A stretch of 64,000 nucleotides of DNA from Rhabditophanes sp. KR3021 (lineage: Eukaryota; Nematoda; Chromadorea; Rhabditida; Alloionematidae). A program made the translations under genes and the position numbers. The notes under the pieces were generated by a model that saw only the letters and a program-made list of their open reading frames with translations, had not been told where the DNA came from and ran no database searches. Below, piece after piece: positions 12,501 through 23,446 of the stretch (the stretch's first letter is position 1; the number at the start of each line of letters is the position of its first letter). The stretch lies in assembly GCA_963281155.1 (NCBI GenBank), contig CAUJLY010000004.1, positions 992,001 to 1,056,000 on the forward strand, in the 5' to 3' direction.

Positions 12501-14778
12501 CCAAACATGGGCTTCTCAAATAAGCTGTAATAACATTAGCCTCAAAAATAGAACAAACGAAATTTCTTCTGTAATATAATTCATCTCCATCTGACGTATT
12601 TACGGTTGAAGGCAAAAAAGAGTCAACAGTAACATCTGCTGAATTCAAAATTGAATTTACTATACTACAAAGAGCAGTATTGTCCAATTGTTCGAAGATG
12701 TCCTGCAAATATATTATAGTAATTTAAATCAAAATAAACTTTTATATTTTTAAATAAGTGCTTAATTTAGGTGATTGTGTACCAACTGTTCTTTGATACT
12801 TCGGACGTTTAAAATATGAAAAATAACTGAGAGGCACTTTACGTATCATCGTCTTTGACTTTTGCTGACGATTTAAGTTACAATATGATCGGCATGGTTA
12901 CAATTTAATTGATCTTATCACAATATTTATCCAAATTTTTTGTAATCTTCGGAAATGGAGAACATTTAAAAGCCCAGTGTCTACAACAACTGCAATCATA
13001 TTGAAAGCTCACTCGGATGATGGATTTTGATAGTTGCTTGATGTCTATCGTCATGGCAAGAAGAAGATTATCCGCAAGGAGAAAATAGTAACTTGGGAGT
13101 TCTGTGATTATCTTGGTTCATCACCAGATTACGAGTACAATTTTATATATGGGGGATTAAACAAATTGCGGGCAGTCAAGAATCGGCAAAGGATAAAGAT
13201 GATGCTGAAAGAAGGGAGTAATATTTCAAGTATCTCAAAAAGGAATTGTGAAACAAGTCAAGTTAGGAGAAAGCGCGTTGAATGGAGATTGTATAGTTTA
13301 CATGAAGAAGAGAAAAGGAAGGCTATTTTATGGTATGACAGATGGCGTAGACGGAAGATTGACTCAACATCACGGGAAGCCTTCAGAGCGAACTTTATAA
13401 AATTGAAGCAATGCAAAAAGATGGTTAGAATGTAGGAGTATTTTAACAACAAAAAGAAAGTTGCTACTATGTTCCTTGAAAAGAACAACCTGAATGGATC
13501 TTTCAAGACTTTTAGATGCTAATCTTACTATTGATTTGAGAAAGCCGCTGATTAATTCTTCCAGACTACTATATTTAAAACGTCTTCTTGTAACATATAT
13601 AATTTTAAACCCATTTCTTACCTGAGCATAATAATTAGGTTTTTCGAATTGAACCAAAGCAAGTGATTGAATTATTTGACCTATTTGCATGAGGTTAAAA
13701 CGAGCGATGGTGCTTATGGGAGTATCTCCGATGATTCCAAGGTTTTCAGGGTTTGAAATTGCTGGACAGATAAAGTGGGTAAAAATTAAATCTGTGCAGA
13801 CTAGGATGATTGCTTCATTAGTTCCTTTGTCACTTTTCATCACTTCACGCTTAATTTCTTTTAAAAGCCATGTCAGAGAATTGGGAAAACATATCATGGC
13901 TGACATGATTCCTTCAATGAATTGTTTGGTCATTCCAACTAATTTGGTGGCTATTTGCTGTCGATGACTTGTTACTTTTTCTAAATAAGCAAAAGACGTC
14001 TCATCTTTCCCAAATTTAGCTTGTTTTGCAGACTTAGAGAAACGATGTAATATTTTAGATTGATCCATATCTAAATAAACGTCATCAGCTGATAAAACAT
14101 TTAGTATTGACTCATGTAAAGCTGATGTTATGAATATTTTGGCTGGATACAAGCCGTCAAAGAAGAGACGGAATAATTTTGAGATGGAAGTATTTGCCCG
14201 GCGTAGTAATTTTCTAGGATCTTCAGTAGACATAATTTGAAGAGGAATTAGCAGCGACAAAGTTGTTAAAGCTTGTCTCTCATCTTGAGGAAAGACGCAA
14301 GATCCGAAAATGACTGAATGAATAGACCTAACTAAATCTTCCGTTGAATACTTTACATTTGCCTTGACACAAACATCCGAAGAAGACAGCAATTGGGCGA
14401 TTGTTTGTGGAGACAAAAAAAGTAAATTAAAAATTTGAGTTAGTGAGGAATGATGGTGTCCAAGTATCTTCCAAGATTCATTAAAAGTAGAGTTAGTTAA
14501 TCTATTCAAAATTTGGCAACAATTGTCCGGAGTAACTGATGGATGGTGATGAATTAAATAAGTCAAAATTTGCTGAAATGTGTCTTATTATTATTAATTA
14601 AAAAAGAACCCTAACATACTTGTTTTTGCTTTGTAATCCAAACATCATAACTTAACTCCTTCATTTGACTATCAATTTGACAATTAAGTGCCTGCAAACT
14701 TCCTAACTCATTGGAAGTCAAAAGCTTCTCAGCACCAAGCTTGTCACATAAATTGCTTAAACTGGCGAAAGAATCCAT
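9587..14778 (-). CDS. GAPVD1 / RME-6: RasGAP and VPS9 domain protein
   Basis: Endocytic regulator combining a RasGAP-like domain with a Rab5 exchange (VPS9) domain. Exons on the minus strand: 14778-14620, 14572-13622, 12702-9978, 9924-9587, giving 1390 residues. The N-terminus resembles human GAPVD1 (aromatic TKQKQ segment, then CCQILNRL). RasGAP landmarks: DPRKLLRRANTS, CFPNSLTWLLKEI, FICPAISNPENLGIIGD, ARFNLMQIGQIIQSL. The long middle part is Ser/Asn/Asp-rich and carries two acidic motifs typical of the family, DSWSTDVVPSD and DTWSLDAIASDSE. The VPS9 domain spans the last intron and includes SADDLTPVLVYVILQANP. Introns are 47, 919 and 53 bp; the 919 bp one contains a + strand relic. Confidence 0.93.
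12950..13510 (+). pseudogene. Antisense gene relic in GAPVD1 intron 3
   Basis: The 919 bp GAPVD1 intron holds a 133-residue + strand ORF at 13034-13435, rich in Lys/Arg (RRKRVEWRLYSLHEEEKRKA, then WYDRWRRRK). Protein-like sequence continues out of frame on both sides: upstream GNGEHLKAQCLQQLQSY is interrupted by a stop, and downstream KKKVATMFLEKNNLNGSF follows a stop. This suggests a decayed gene and not an intact nested one. I do not recognise the family. An alternative is a short, fast-evolving nested gene. Confidence 0.4.
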
Positions 14779-15349
14779 TTTGTCAAGAAATCAAAGTATA
14801 TTTATATCCAATTAGTAACAGATGATAGTAAACTTTTGTTGCCTCTCTAAAAATGATGTATATCAATAAAAGTTGAAAAGGAAGAAACAAAGTCAAATGG
14901 GATAGACAAAATAAAGTTATATCGATATGCATATGCATATACACTTTTATTAAATGCTTTTCTAAAGGACAACCAAAAATATTGTAAAGAGATTGTGTTT
15001 AATGAACATAAATAGATACGATCAATGTTCATACAAATTTCTTTGTGATATTCGTTTTTTGTAGATAAATGGATGTGTTAAAGGAATTATTTAAGTAGTA
15101 ATTTATTTGGTAATGCTTAATTATTCATAAACAAATGCGTAATAAAATTGCACACAAAAGTTTTGTTTCTGTGACAGAGAAAAACACGAGTCGACAAGTA
15201 AAGTGAAGATGTGTTATACCAATAGCCATTACTTTAATGTATATACATAGATTGTTGGTTGCGGTGTGACAAACATCACCACTCTAAAAGATTATAAGGA
15301 ATGAGAAGGCAATGCATATGTAAATATGTATTTATTAGCAATCATACAA
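14779..15349. other. Upstream region of GAPVD1, downstream of MMAB
   Basis: AT-rich spacer of about 570 bp between two minus-strand genes. A run of alternating atatgcatatgcatat sits near 14925-14945. No gene recognised. Confidence 0.5.
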
Positions 15350-16047
15350 TTAATTGGACATATTTTTAAAATCTGTTACCATCCATTTTAGTTTATCATC
15401 TGCATCCTTTCTTGGCTTAATGTATGTTTTCTCAATACTTCCTGTTCTCATAGCAGCATATCTACCCAATACGAATAACAAATCAGACATCCGATTGATG
15501 AACTTGAGCGAATGTTCGTTGATTGAGCCTTCTAAATGGAGCGGAACCATCAGTCTTTCCGTTTGTCTGGCTAAGGTTCGAGCGTATTGGAGATGGGCGC
15601 CTACAACTCCTCCTGCTGGCAGGATAAATAGTTTCAGGGGAGGAAGGCCTTCAGCATACTTGTCTATGTTGGCATCGATAAATTGAGGGTACCATTCCTC
15701 GAATTGGGTCAAATTTTGCTTCTTTTGGGTGCCGGTTCCTTGTGGAGTTGCGATGTGAGAGGCAAGGTCTTGGAGACAGCATTGGGACTTTGATATTATA
15801 TCTACTAAGTCGGATAGTTTGTCATCAAGTTCGGCTAATTCTCTGGCGATTCCTAGATAAGAGGACAGAGAATCTACGGCACCTATAGCTTCAAACGTTG
15901 GATCGTTTTTATAGCGTCTTTCATTTGTGTACAAGGAAGTCTTGCCTAAATGATTGCTATATTCAAATTATTACTTTCGTTCTTACCTGAGTCACCTGTT
16001 CCACGATTTTGCTTGAATTTATTGATATTTACAGGAGTATCGGACAT
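15350..16047 (-). CDS. MMAB: MMAB, cob(I)alamin adenosyltransferase
   Basis: PduO-type ATP:corrinoid adenosyltransferase that makes adenosylcobalamin for methylmalonyl-CoA mutase. Exons 16047-15987 and 15945-15350 flank a 41 bp gtaaga..tttag intron; 218 residues. Motifs seen: NINKFKQNRGTGDSGKTSLY (the G-T-G-D-x-G-x-T loop), FEAIGAVDSLSSYLG, LQDLASHIATP, FILPAGGVVGAHLQYART with the following CR-like LARQTERL, and FINRMSDLLFVLGRYAA. These are the active-site elements of the family. The N-terminus is short for a mitochondrial protein. A ttttgcag sequence lies two bases before the ATG, so an upstream exon or trans-splicing could modify the start. The partner gene MMAA lies nearby. Confidence 0.95.
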
Positions 16048-16545
16048 GGCTGCAAAAGAATTATAGTGGAATAATAAAGTCGATAGCTTGTGATATTTCT
16101 TTATCATGATATTGTTTTTTAATGATCTTTAAGATAAGATGGTCAGTTTATGTAGGTGGTATCTTTTTGATAATCATTTTCTTGCTGAGATGGACAGAAG
16201 ATTGGTGTTCATTTTGTGATTGCTCAGGCTGACTTTGCCGATTGGAGCTGATTACAAATAACTTACACGGATTTGTTGTAATCTGTCACAGTTAAATAGA
16301 GGGTAAAACCCTCACAATATCAACTCATGTTGCATTCTAACTATCCTGTAATATTTGCATTATAAACTGTATTACTTTTCCGAAATATAATCCTTACAAG
16401 ATCGATGTCGCTTTAGTCTTAATACGCACAAGTCCAAATGTAATGAAACTATTTAATAAGGACTAACGACATTCGATTTCTTCCAGATTCAAGTCTGAAT
16501 GCTCCGCTCACCCGTATTTCTTTTAAATTCTTTAGATATTGAAAG
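16048..16545. other. Intergenic upstream of MMAB
   Basis: About 500 bp with no recognisable coding sequence; presumably holds the MMAB promoter. Confidence 0.4.
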
Positions 16546-16578
16546 TTGTTGATAATTATATCTAGACCCGTAAACAAT

Positions 16579-16761
16579 ATGTTGAGGAGATCCGAAGAAC
16601 CAACCATTATTAAAAGTATGACAGCCCAGTTTGGAAATTTTATTAACGAAACTGAAATGTTAGACCTCCACATTGATAGGTTAATAAATGAAAACATCAT
16701 CGAATATTTTTATAACGAAGATTCTGAAGGATATAACTTCACAAAATTTAATATTATCTAA
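16579..16761 (+). CDS. Cullin C-terminal (WHB)-like fragment
   Basis: A 60-residue ORF beginning MLRRSEEPTIIKSMTAQF and containing LHIDRLINENIIEYFY. The spacing resembles the cullin winged-helix B tail: hydrophobic helix, Q-x-x-x-F, then I-x-x-L-I-x-x-x-Y-I-E and a final aromatic strand. The segment where cullins have the NEDD8-acceptor lysine reads VNNMLRR, with no Lys at that place. The open frame begins just after a TGA at about 16537, and I find no upstream cullin exons. It is therefore either a relic of a cullin gene or a small stand-alone protein. The similarity is weak and judged by eye. Confidence 0.35.
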   Translation: MLRRSEEPTIIKSMTAQFGNFINETEMLDLHIDRLINENIIEYFYNEDSEGYNFTKFNII

Positions 16762-16933
16762 GGCGTTAATTATTTGAAAGTATTTTTATAATAGCATTGT
16801 ATTTCGGATTGGCGTTATTTTGTGATTAATTTTAATGAAAATGTCTAATCAGAATTAAAAGATACCTAAAAGTTGCAGAGTATAAAAACATATGCCTATT
16901 TCCATGATTAGTTAGTGTATAGATAATAAAAGA

Positions 16934-18042
16934 TTATTCATTGTTGAACTCTCCTACAAATGATATTTGAAATATTCCAGCATGCTCACACTTATATTCA
17001 TCTTCATAATCAAGGGAGAATTCCACAATAGTTTTATCATCTATTTTGAATTCAAGGATTTTATAATTGAAGAGCATCATTTCTCGCTTAATGCCACGTA
17101 GATATAAGTATGAATATTTGCAAGCCATTAAAAATAAACAAAATCCACTAAGACTGCCAGCCTCTATTTCTTCAAGAATAAATGTAATAAATCCACTTAA
17201 ATCGGAAATATCCAACACCTCTCTACTTAGAAATTGAACGGTATTCCAATTGTTAGTTCTTAAGAAACTTCTCCAAATTGTAACATCAAAGTTATCATCA
17301 TATGCATTAGTTTCAAAGCCTAAATTAATTGGCTTTGGCAGCTTGTAACACTTAAATCTAATTGCAAAAGTACAAAAAGAGATTTTTAGGGACAGAGCAA
17401 AGGTATCATTTATTATATTTGTCCAGCCTGCATTAAGTGCGCCTAAATCATTATATGTTTCTGATTGGCCAGTGTATTTAAGTAAAAGTTTATGGATGTT
17501 GCCCACTTTTTGAATTTCATCTGTTAATTCGAACAAAAAATCAAAATGCTTACTGAATTCAATGCTCACAAATAGCTTGCTTTTGGATAATTCTAGTTTT
17601 CTCAAATTGCAAAAGAAATCCTTCGTTTTTTTAATCTAAAAACATTTTACAAATTATGAGCACTATAATAAAAATAATTTACCTTTGAAAAGTAACACGT
17701 TTCCTCATCTTCTAAAGCAACTTCTATTTGTGAAATCTGATTTTCAACTTGAGAAGGCATTAATATTATGGTTATTTCTTGAAACCGTCTGTGATGCATT
17801 TTATCTTCAAATTTTCTGGTAATATCACTGAAGCGTTTGCACAAAAGGTCCACTTTAAGTCTATCAGAATACCTAGTTAGAGACAGGATCTTTTGAATAA
17901 TTTCGGTAGGGAGAGTATCGAAATAATTCAGTTGGTCCGTATCGGCAGGAAAAACATCAAAATAATTTGGCTGGTCTATTTCAGCAGGAAGAATATTGGA
18001 ACAGCTTGTTGAGTCCATTTCGGCAGAAGAGTATTGAGACAA
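16934..18042 (-). CDS. F-box protein
   Basis: Likely substrate adaptor of an SCF ubiquitin ligase. Exons 18042-17683 and 17635-16934 (47 bp intron), 353 residues. The F-box lies at about residues 46-85: FDTLPTEIIQKILSLT, then LLCKRFSDI. Before it, a short tandem duplication is visible (AEIDQPNYFDVFPADTDQ and LNYFDTLP). The rest is hydrophobic/aromatic, with no LRR, WD40 or FBA pattern I can name, so the substrate is unknown. F-box families of this kind evolve fast in several invertebrate groups. Confidence 0.75.
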
Positions 18043-19459
18043 TTTATTTGTGTTTGAATTTTGATCAACAAAAAAGTTAATTAATGATTCATAAGAGGAG
18101 TATTGTTATTTATGCATGCTGTTAATCTATAGACATTTCGTTTAAAAGCAAGTTGATCGTGATAGATTAAACTGTTATTAAGATTACCGTCTAATATGCG
18201 TATTATTTTGGTTTGAAGCATCGTGGTTGTCGACTGAATACATTACTTGATATTTAACAATGTAGATTAATATTTGCAGAAGTATGTTAATGTATCAACT
18301 CTAAATAGATTGTAGCTTGTGATTTACAACAGTATATTCGCCAACGAAAGATTAATCGTCATTTGAGTGGATTCACATCTACACTAAGTTCAATCTGTAA
18401 TTCTTCAGTGTAACGTCGGTAATCGCATTCATAATTCAGGTGATTAGGAGTCTTCATAATTTTCCATTTTGTTCAATATTATGTGAACTACAACCTTTCC
18501 AGTCCCAGCATTCACATCACATTAAACTCTAAATAAAATGCACACGATTCATTTCCACAGAGATTGCAGTAGAAACATCAAAACAAACATGCCATAAATC
18601 TAGTAATTTTTCAAGTCTCAACTTATGTTGCATGTATATTTATAACAAGTATCATACACAAAATTTTTATTACCATTCGTATTTATTTATTTATTTGGTA
18701 CAATATTATATATAATAATTAAGCATATGCGATATTAAGAAATTAATTAATTTTAAATAGTTAACTATAAGTCACTCAATTAGGTGAAGGAAAGAGCATA
18801 ACCGATCAATGTGGATATACATAATAATTGGTAATAGAAAAGACTAGGATAATTATAAAAAGACATTGGAAGTTTACGACACAAATGCATAAGTGACGCA
18901 GTTTTATCTACAAAATAAATTCACATATTTCTGAAGACTATACTGCCTGCTTACCAAACCAACTCAATCATTTAAATTGTAAAGTTGTGAAAATGTTTCG
19001 TTTGTGACCAAATATTCATTATGGTGCCATTCATAAAAATTGACAAGGAAGCAATTTTTTCCAATTCAAAGATCTTTAGTCTATCAAATAAACAACTTGG
19101 GTTGTCCTGGAACAGCATTTGAAATCTTTGCAATTTCAGTACTAAAATAAATAATTAAATGTTTTGCATATTAACTAACTTACATGTAATCTATGCAAAC
19201 AACTGATAGGACCAATAATCAGAAACTCGCCATAGTTTTTTGGTTTCATTGTAGGGTAGTCATGAAATGAAGAAAGTCCAAATGGATTCCCAACGAATTT
19301 GATTCATTGAAATGCTAGCGTCCATATTCTTGTAAGGGCAAATAAAAAATCGCCCGTCTCGTCATTTCAACATTATAAATTAATAAATGATCCTACCACC
19401 ACATTTATCAACTAAATACGACTAAAATTTGAATTTCTAACTAATACAAGTTTACATAA
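18043..19459. other. Gene-free AT-rich region
   Basis: About 1.4 kb upstream of the F-box gene and downstream of the Ly6-like gene. No ORF with recognisable features, no tRNA or tandem array seen. Confidence 0.5.
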
Positions 19460-20182
19460 TCAACTTAATGAGTATACTCTTCCAATCCTTAATATCACCA
19501 GCCAAAAAAATAAGAAAGAAGGCTTGACCATAGAAGAAATATTACCATCTAATTCATGAAAATACACATCAGATCTCCTGCCCATGAAATCACCATCATT
19601 TGTTACATTCCTTAGAATAAGATCATTTGGAAGGAAATATTTAAAATGAGAGATTTCATCATATTTGAGAGAATGAAGGACGGCAGTTTCGTACTCAGTA
19701 AAGTCGTTTTGCAATATATTGTTACATCGGTTGTTTTCAGAACAAATACAAGTGCTAATTTTTGAAGCTACTTCACATAGTAGAGACTCATTTCCACAAG
19801 GCTTCGTTACAAATTTAGCTTTTAGTTGATTTGCCCTAATAGTTTCCATCTCCAGGGTTGTTATATTAAGACACCCACTAGTAAATAAAAAATAAAGCTC
19901 AGGTTTCGGCTTATGTTGTCCTGCAAAAATTAAATCAAAATGAAGTCCATTCAACTTACGCATATAACAAACATTCCCCACACATTTATTAGCCGGTTTC
20001 CTGGTACATCCATAAACCTCGATTGCTTCATAATCTTCATAATCCATACAAAAATTACATTCAATAAAACGATCCTCAGACCATGTAGAAAGTTCAGGTA
20101 CTACCGTTGCTTTGATTAGGGGGAAAATGAATATTAGTAAGGAAAGGAATAATAAATCAAATTGCAATTCATTTGATAACAT
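19460..20182 (-). CDS. Putative GPI-anchored Ly6/uPAR-like protein
   Basis: Single exon, 240 residues. Residues 9-25 form a hydrophobic signal peptide, and the C-terminus ends in a hydrophobic segment (PSFLFFWLVILRI) expected for GPI attachment. The ectodomain is Cys-rich: an early C-x2-C pair (CNFCMDY), a GCxRKPANKCVGNVCYM stretch and a terminal CICSENNRCNN, the C-x-C-x5-CN signature of three-finger Ly6 domains. The C-terminal part after residue 155 lacks cysteines. Function unknown; proteins of this fold often act as cell-surface ligands or receptor modulators. A type I secreted/membrane protein of another family is possible. Confidence 0.65.
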   Translation of the reverse strand: MLSNELQFDLLFLSLLIFIFPLIKATVVPELSTWSEDRFIECNFCMDYEDYEAIEVYGCTRKPANKCVGNVCYMRKLNGLHFDLIFAGQHKPKPELYFLFTSGCLNITTLEMETIRANQLKAKFVTKPCGNESLLCEVASKISTCICSENNRCNNILQNDFTEYETAVLHSLKYDEISHFKYFLPNDLILRNVTNDGDFMGRRSDVYFHELDGNISSMVKPSFLFFWLVILRIGRVYSLS

Positions 20183-22933
20183 ACTCGTAGTAATTAGTTA
20201 GGAAATGTCCTTAAAAATTAATTAATTGTAGGGAAATGTTGTTTTTGAATAGAAAATATCCTCTTATTAGTTTATTTCGTCTTATTTTGTTTTTGCTTTA
20301 AAAAAAGAAAAATGTTTGTTATGTTTAAAAAAATTGAAACTAGAAAAAATGAATGGCCAATATTATATCCTATTTTGTGAATAAATAAATGTTATATATT
20401 ATTGGTAGCAAAGATATATTACTTAAAAATTGATAAAAAAGCTTGTCAAAAGGAAGGCAAAATCTGGGAGGGGATTGAAAGGAAACTTTACATCATCATC
20501 CAAAGGAACAGGTTAAAATAAAAGTAAAGAATCATTTATTTAAAGCAATAATATTTGACATGGTATGGATTTATGAAACATTTCAAAAATGCAGCATTAG
20601 AATTGGTGATGAGTAAGTTGAGTGAGAAGAATTCAATTATAACGGTTTAAAAAATATTTGGCTACAACACGCAAAATATGCATAAATAACGGTGGACTTA
20701 ATTAAATTTGGTGGCTTAAATTATTCTAGATTAATATTAGATACATTTTTATTAAAATAATAATGTCATGGATTTATGTTAATTTCAGTGTAAACCCTTA
20801 AACAAAGTGATTAAGCTATATCAAAAACTATAAGTTGTTGTTTTTTGGTATGACTAGAGTCCCGATATTTGAACATAACATTTAGTTTTGACAATGATAC
20901 ATGTGTATCTTGTTAGTAGCATGTACCAAAAGGTTGTATTTTTAGTTGGCATCAAATGATACACTTTTTGCGCCCAAGAATGTTTAATTTATTTGGTAAC
21001 AAATGAATTTTTTGTAGTAGTGGTGGTGTATGTATGAAAACAATTGGAGATGAAATACTTTTACTAGTACAATACTAAACAAAAGTGTATGGGATTTAAA
21101 CAAGGAAGAAGTCCTTTTAAAGGATGTGACTACTATGTATTTATTAACAATTAACAGCCAAATAGTTATCCAATTATAGTCTTTGCTTGTTAAGATGATG
21201 AATAATAATAATTTGGCGGCTCTCTGAAGGTTACATTTAATTGTGTATAAATTATATTTTGATTTAACGCCACAATACTACACATAACTTTTGTGTCACA
21301 AAATATCCCCTTGACGAAACTCAATTAAAATGAAGCCATGAAATGAGTCAACACATCAAGGAGTAATTTAAATAATACAGATTTTTAGAAAATTGTTCAA
21401 TCCAAAAGTGGCGTCACTACACACACATTCATATCATATCAAATTAATTAGTCCCCTTATGTTTCTATAAATAGAACCTATTATTGAAAAGTATACCCTA
21501 ATTAAATTGGCAAATATTAATCAGCACCCAAACTAGTAGAAAGAACCTCACGTAAAAGTCAAGAAAGAAGTTGATGTATTATTACATATTTGATTCTCAG
21601 AAACATCTACATACATCCGTAAATGTTTTAGTGAGATAAAAAAAGTAAATAAAGAATTTAAGTTTTAGGCCAAAAAGGGTCTACAGAAGAAGATATAAAC
21701 TGAATTTTGTATACTTTTCCGCAAAAGAATAAAGGAAATGAAATATAATTTAGTTGTTTATATATTCACGTATGTATCCATCTTTTTCAAAGGAAGTTCA
21801 GGGGAGCGAAAGGACATGCCTAAATTAACATGAATAAGACTACTTTTTTTTGTATTAGACTTAATTGTGTATTAAGTTTAATAAGTATCAAAAAAAGTTA
21901 ATTCATTTTTTTGAAATCATTATCAACTAGAAAGATACATTTATTCCCTTAATTAAAAAAGCACAATTAAATAAATTATAAAAAATATAGTAGGACAAAG
22001 AAGGATGTTTTAAAAGTGTAAATTATTAGTTATAGTAAACAAACTACTTTTTTTAATCAAATGAGGCCATACAAATGAAGTTTGAAAGTTTTCAGGTCCG
22101 GTGGTCAAAAATGAATTGTTCTAAAAGTTGACCCTAAAGGTGGTAGTTTGATTTCTTGTTTGCGTGGTTGTTACGTTGTTTAGTTTGCAGGTGGGGAGAA
22201 GAAGTTACGACTAGAAGTGTATTTTTAAACTATTATCAATAAAGACATGGAAGTCTAGATTGAATGGATTTAAAGTTGCGACAAGTCCCTTGATCTTCCA
22301 TGTCAGTTTTGAATTCAGGATTAACATACACGATCAAAAGTTGCGTGTTTTAAGTTTGCATGAAATGTGAATATTCTTAATTTTGCTTTATTGTTTTTTG
22401 TTATTTTTTGCTAGGCTTTGTGATTATGTTGAGATAAGATTTTTTTTTTGTCATTTGCTGATACCATTTTGCGGAAGTGTCATTTTTTTAATGTTGGTCC
22501 TTCGTTGACTGTAGTTGTTGGTAATAACATCACTTAATTTGTTCAAATATATTTTCTAAATAATGTACTTTGCTAAAGGGTTTAATCTCTTTTTAAATCA
22601 CTTGATAATTTAAATTCGTACTTTTCTGATCCTCACATGGTGCTTGTATCAGAAGTAGTAATAAACACTTGTGGCCATATATTTTTTTGTCAAAATCCAT
22701 CTCACCAAAAGGGCATCTAGTTAAAGTTAATTGGGCGTATAGATATTTCTAGCATCAACCCAATTATTAATTATATACTTCCGTTTAAGGATAGCGGATG
22801 TTGGTCTGAAATATAAATATAGTTTGCTTTATTAAGAGCTCAAACTTACTTTGTATTTTTTGAATTTTTATCTTTTTTTAGAAAAAGGTTCAGTTTAGTA
22901 TAGATGGTCTGCACAAGAAACCATGTATAAAGT

Positions 22934-22956
22934 GAGGTGTCATGAAAGACACCCTC
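22934..22956. other. Hairpin with GGTGTC/GACACC stem
   Basis: GGTGTC at 22936-22941 pairs with GACACC at 22948-22953 around the loop ATGAAA, and two more pairs form if one C is bulged. The loop length and stem do not match the histone mRNA stem-loop. Function unknown. Confidence 0.4.
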
Positions 22957-23048
22957 TCCAGTATAAAACCGTTTCCAAATTGATTGGTAATATTAGTAGT
23001 ATACTCGTTAGTGATGGTGAATGACTATTCCTCGGTTTGAGAGTATGG

Positions 23049-23092
23049 TGTGCAATTGTTATATGATGGTGTCTCTCTGACACAAATGCACA
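23049..23092. other. Nested inverted repeat
   Basis: Outer arms TGTGCA (23049-23054) and TGCACA (23087-23092) enclose an inner hairpin, GTGTC (23069-23073) with GACAC (23079-23083). The inner stem resembles the hairpin about 130 bp upstream. Possible structured RNA or binding site; could be chance. Confidence 0.35.
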
Positions 23093-23446
23093 ACAATAGG
23101 ACACAGCTCGACCCTTTGATTTACACTACTCCACACCACATCCAAGTAAGATTTCACTGATTTTGGGGTGTTAGACACTTATCTACTAAATTCAATATTC
23201 AAAAAATAGGCATTCCTACTTTATGTCAATCACATTAAATAACAAAAAAAGTCTGAAACATTGCATTTAAACAAGAATGTCTCTATACACTTTTAGATCA
23301 CTGAGTTTCACATCATAAAAGTGTACATTATTACGTAACATGATTAATTGACAGAAGACAACATTTATTTTCAAATAATAAAGTGTAGACAAAATAATAG
23401 TGAAGATCATGTAAGCAAAGAAACATTACACCCAGTATTTATTTCA

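Larger units (their letters stand above)
20183..23446. other. 3.3 kb gene-free block
   Basis: Longest stretch without a gene in the window. AT-rich with homopolymer T/A runs. No ORF worth calling, no tRNA-like sequence seen. Two hairpin-forming segments lie near its end (22936-22953 and 23049-23092), entered separately. Confidence 0.5.

Noticed and set aside
22936..22953. Possible histone mRNA 3' stem-loop
   Set aside because: Loop is six bases and the stem and loop bases do not fit the histone consensus; no histone gene nearby.
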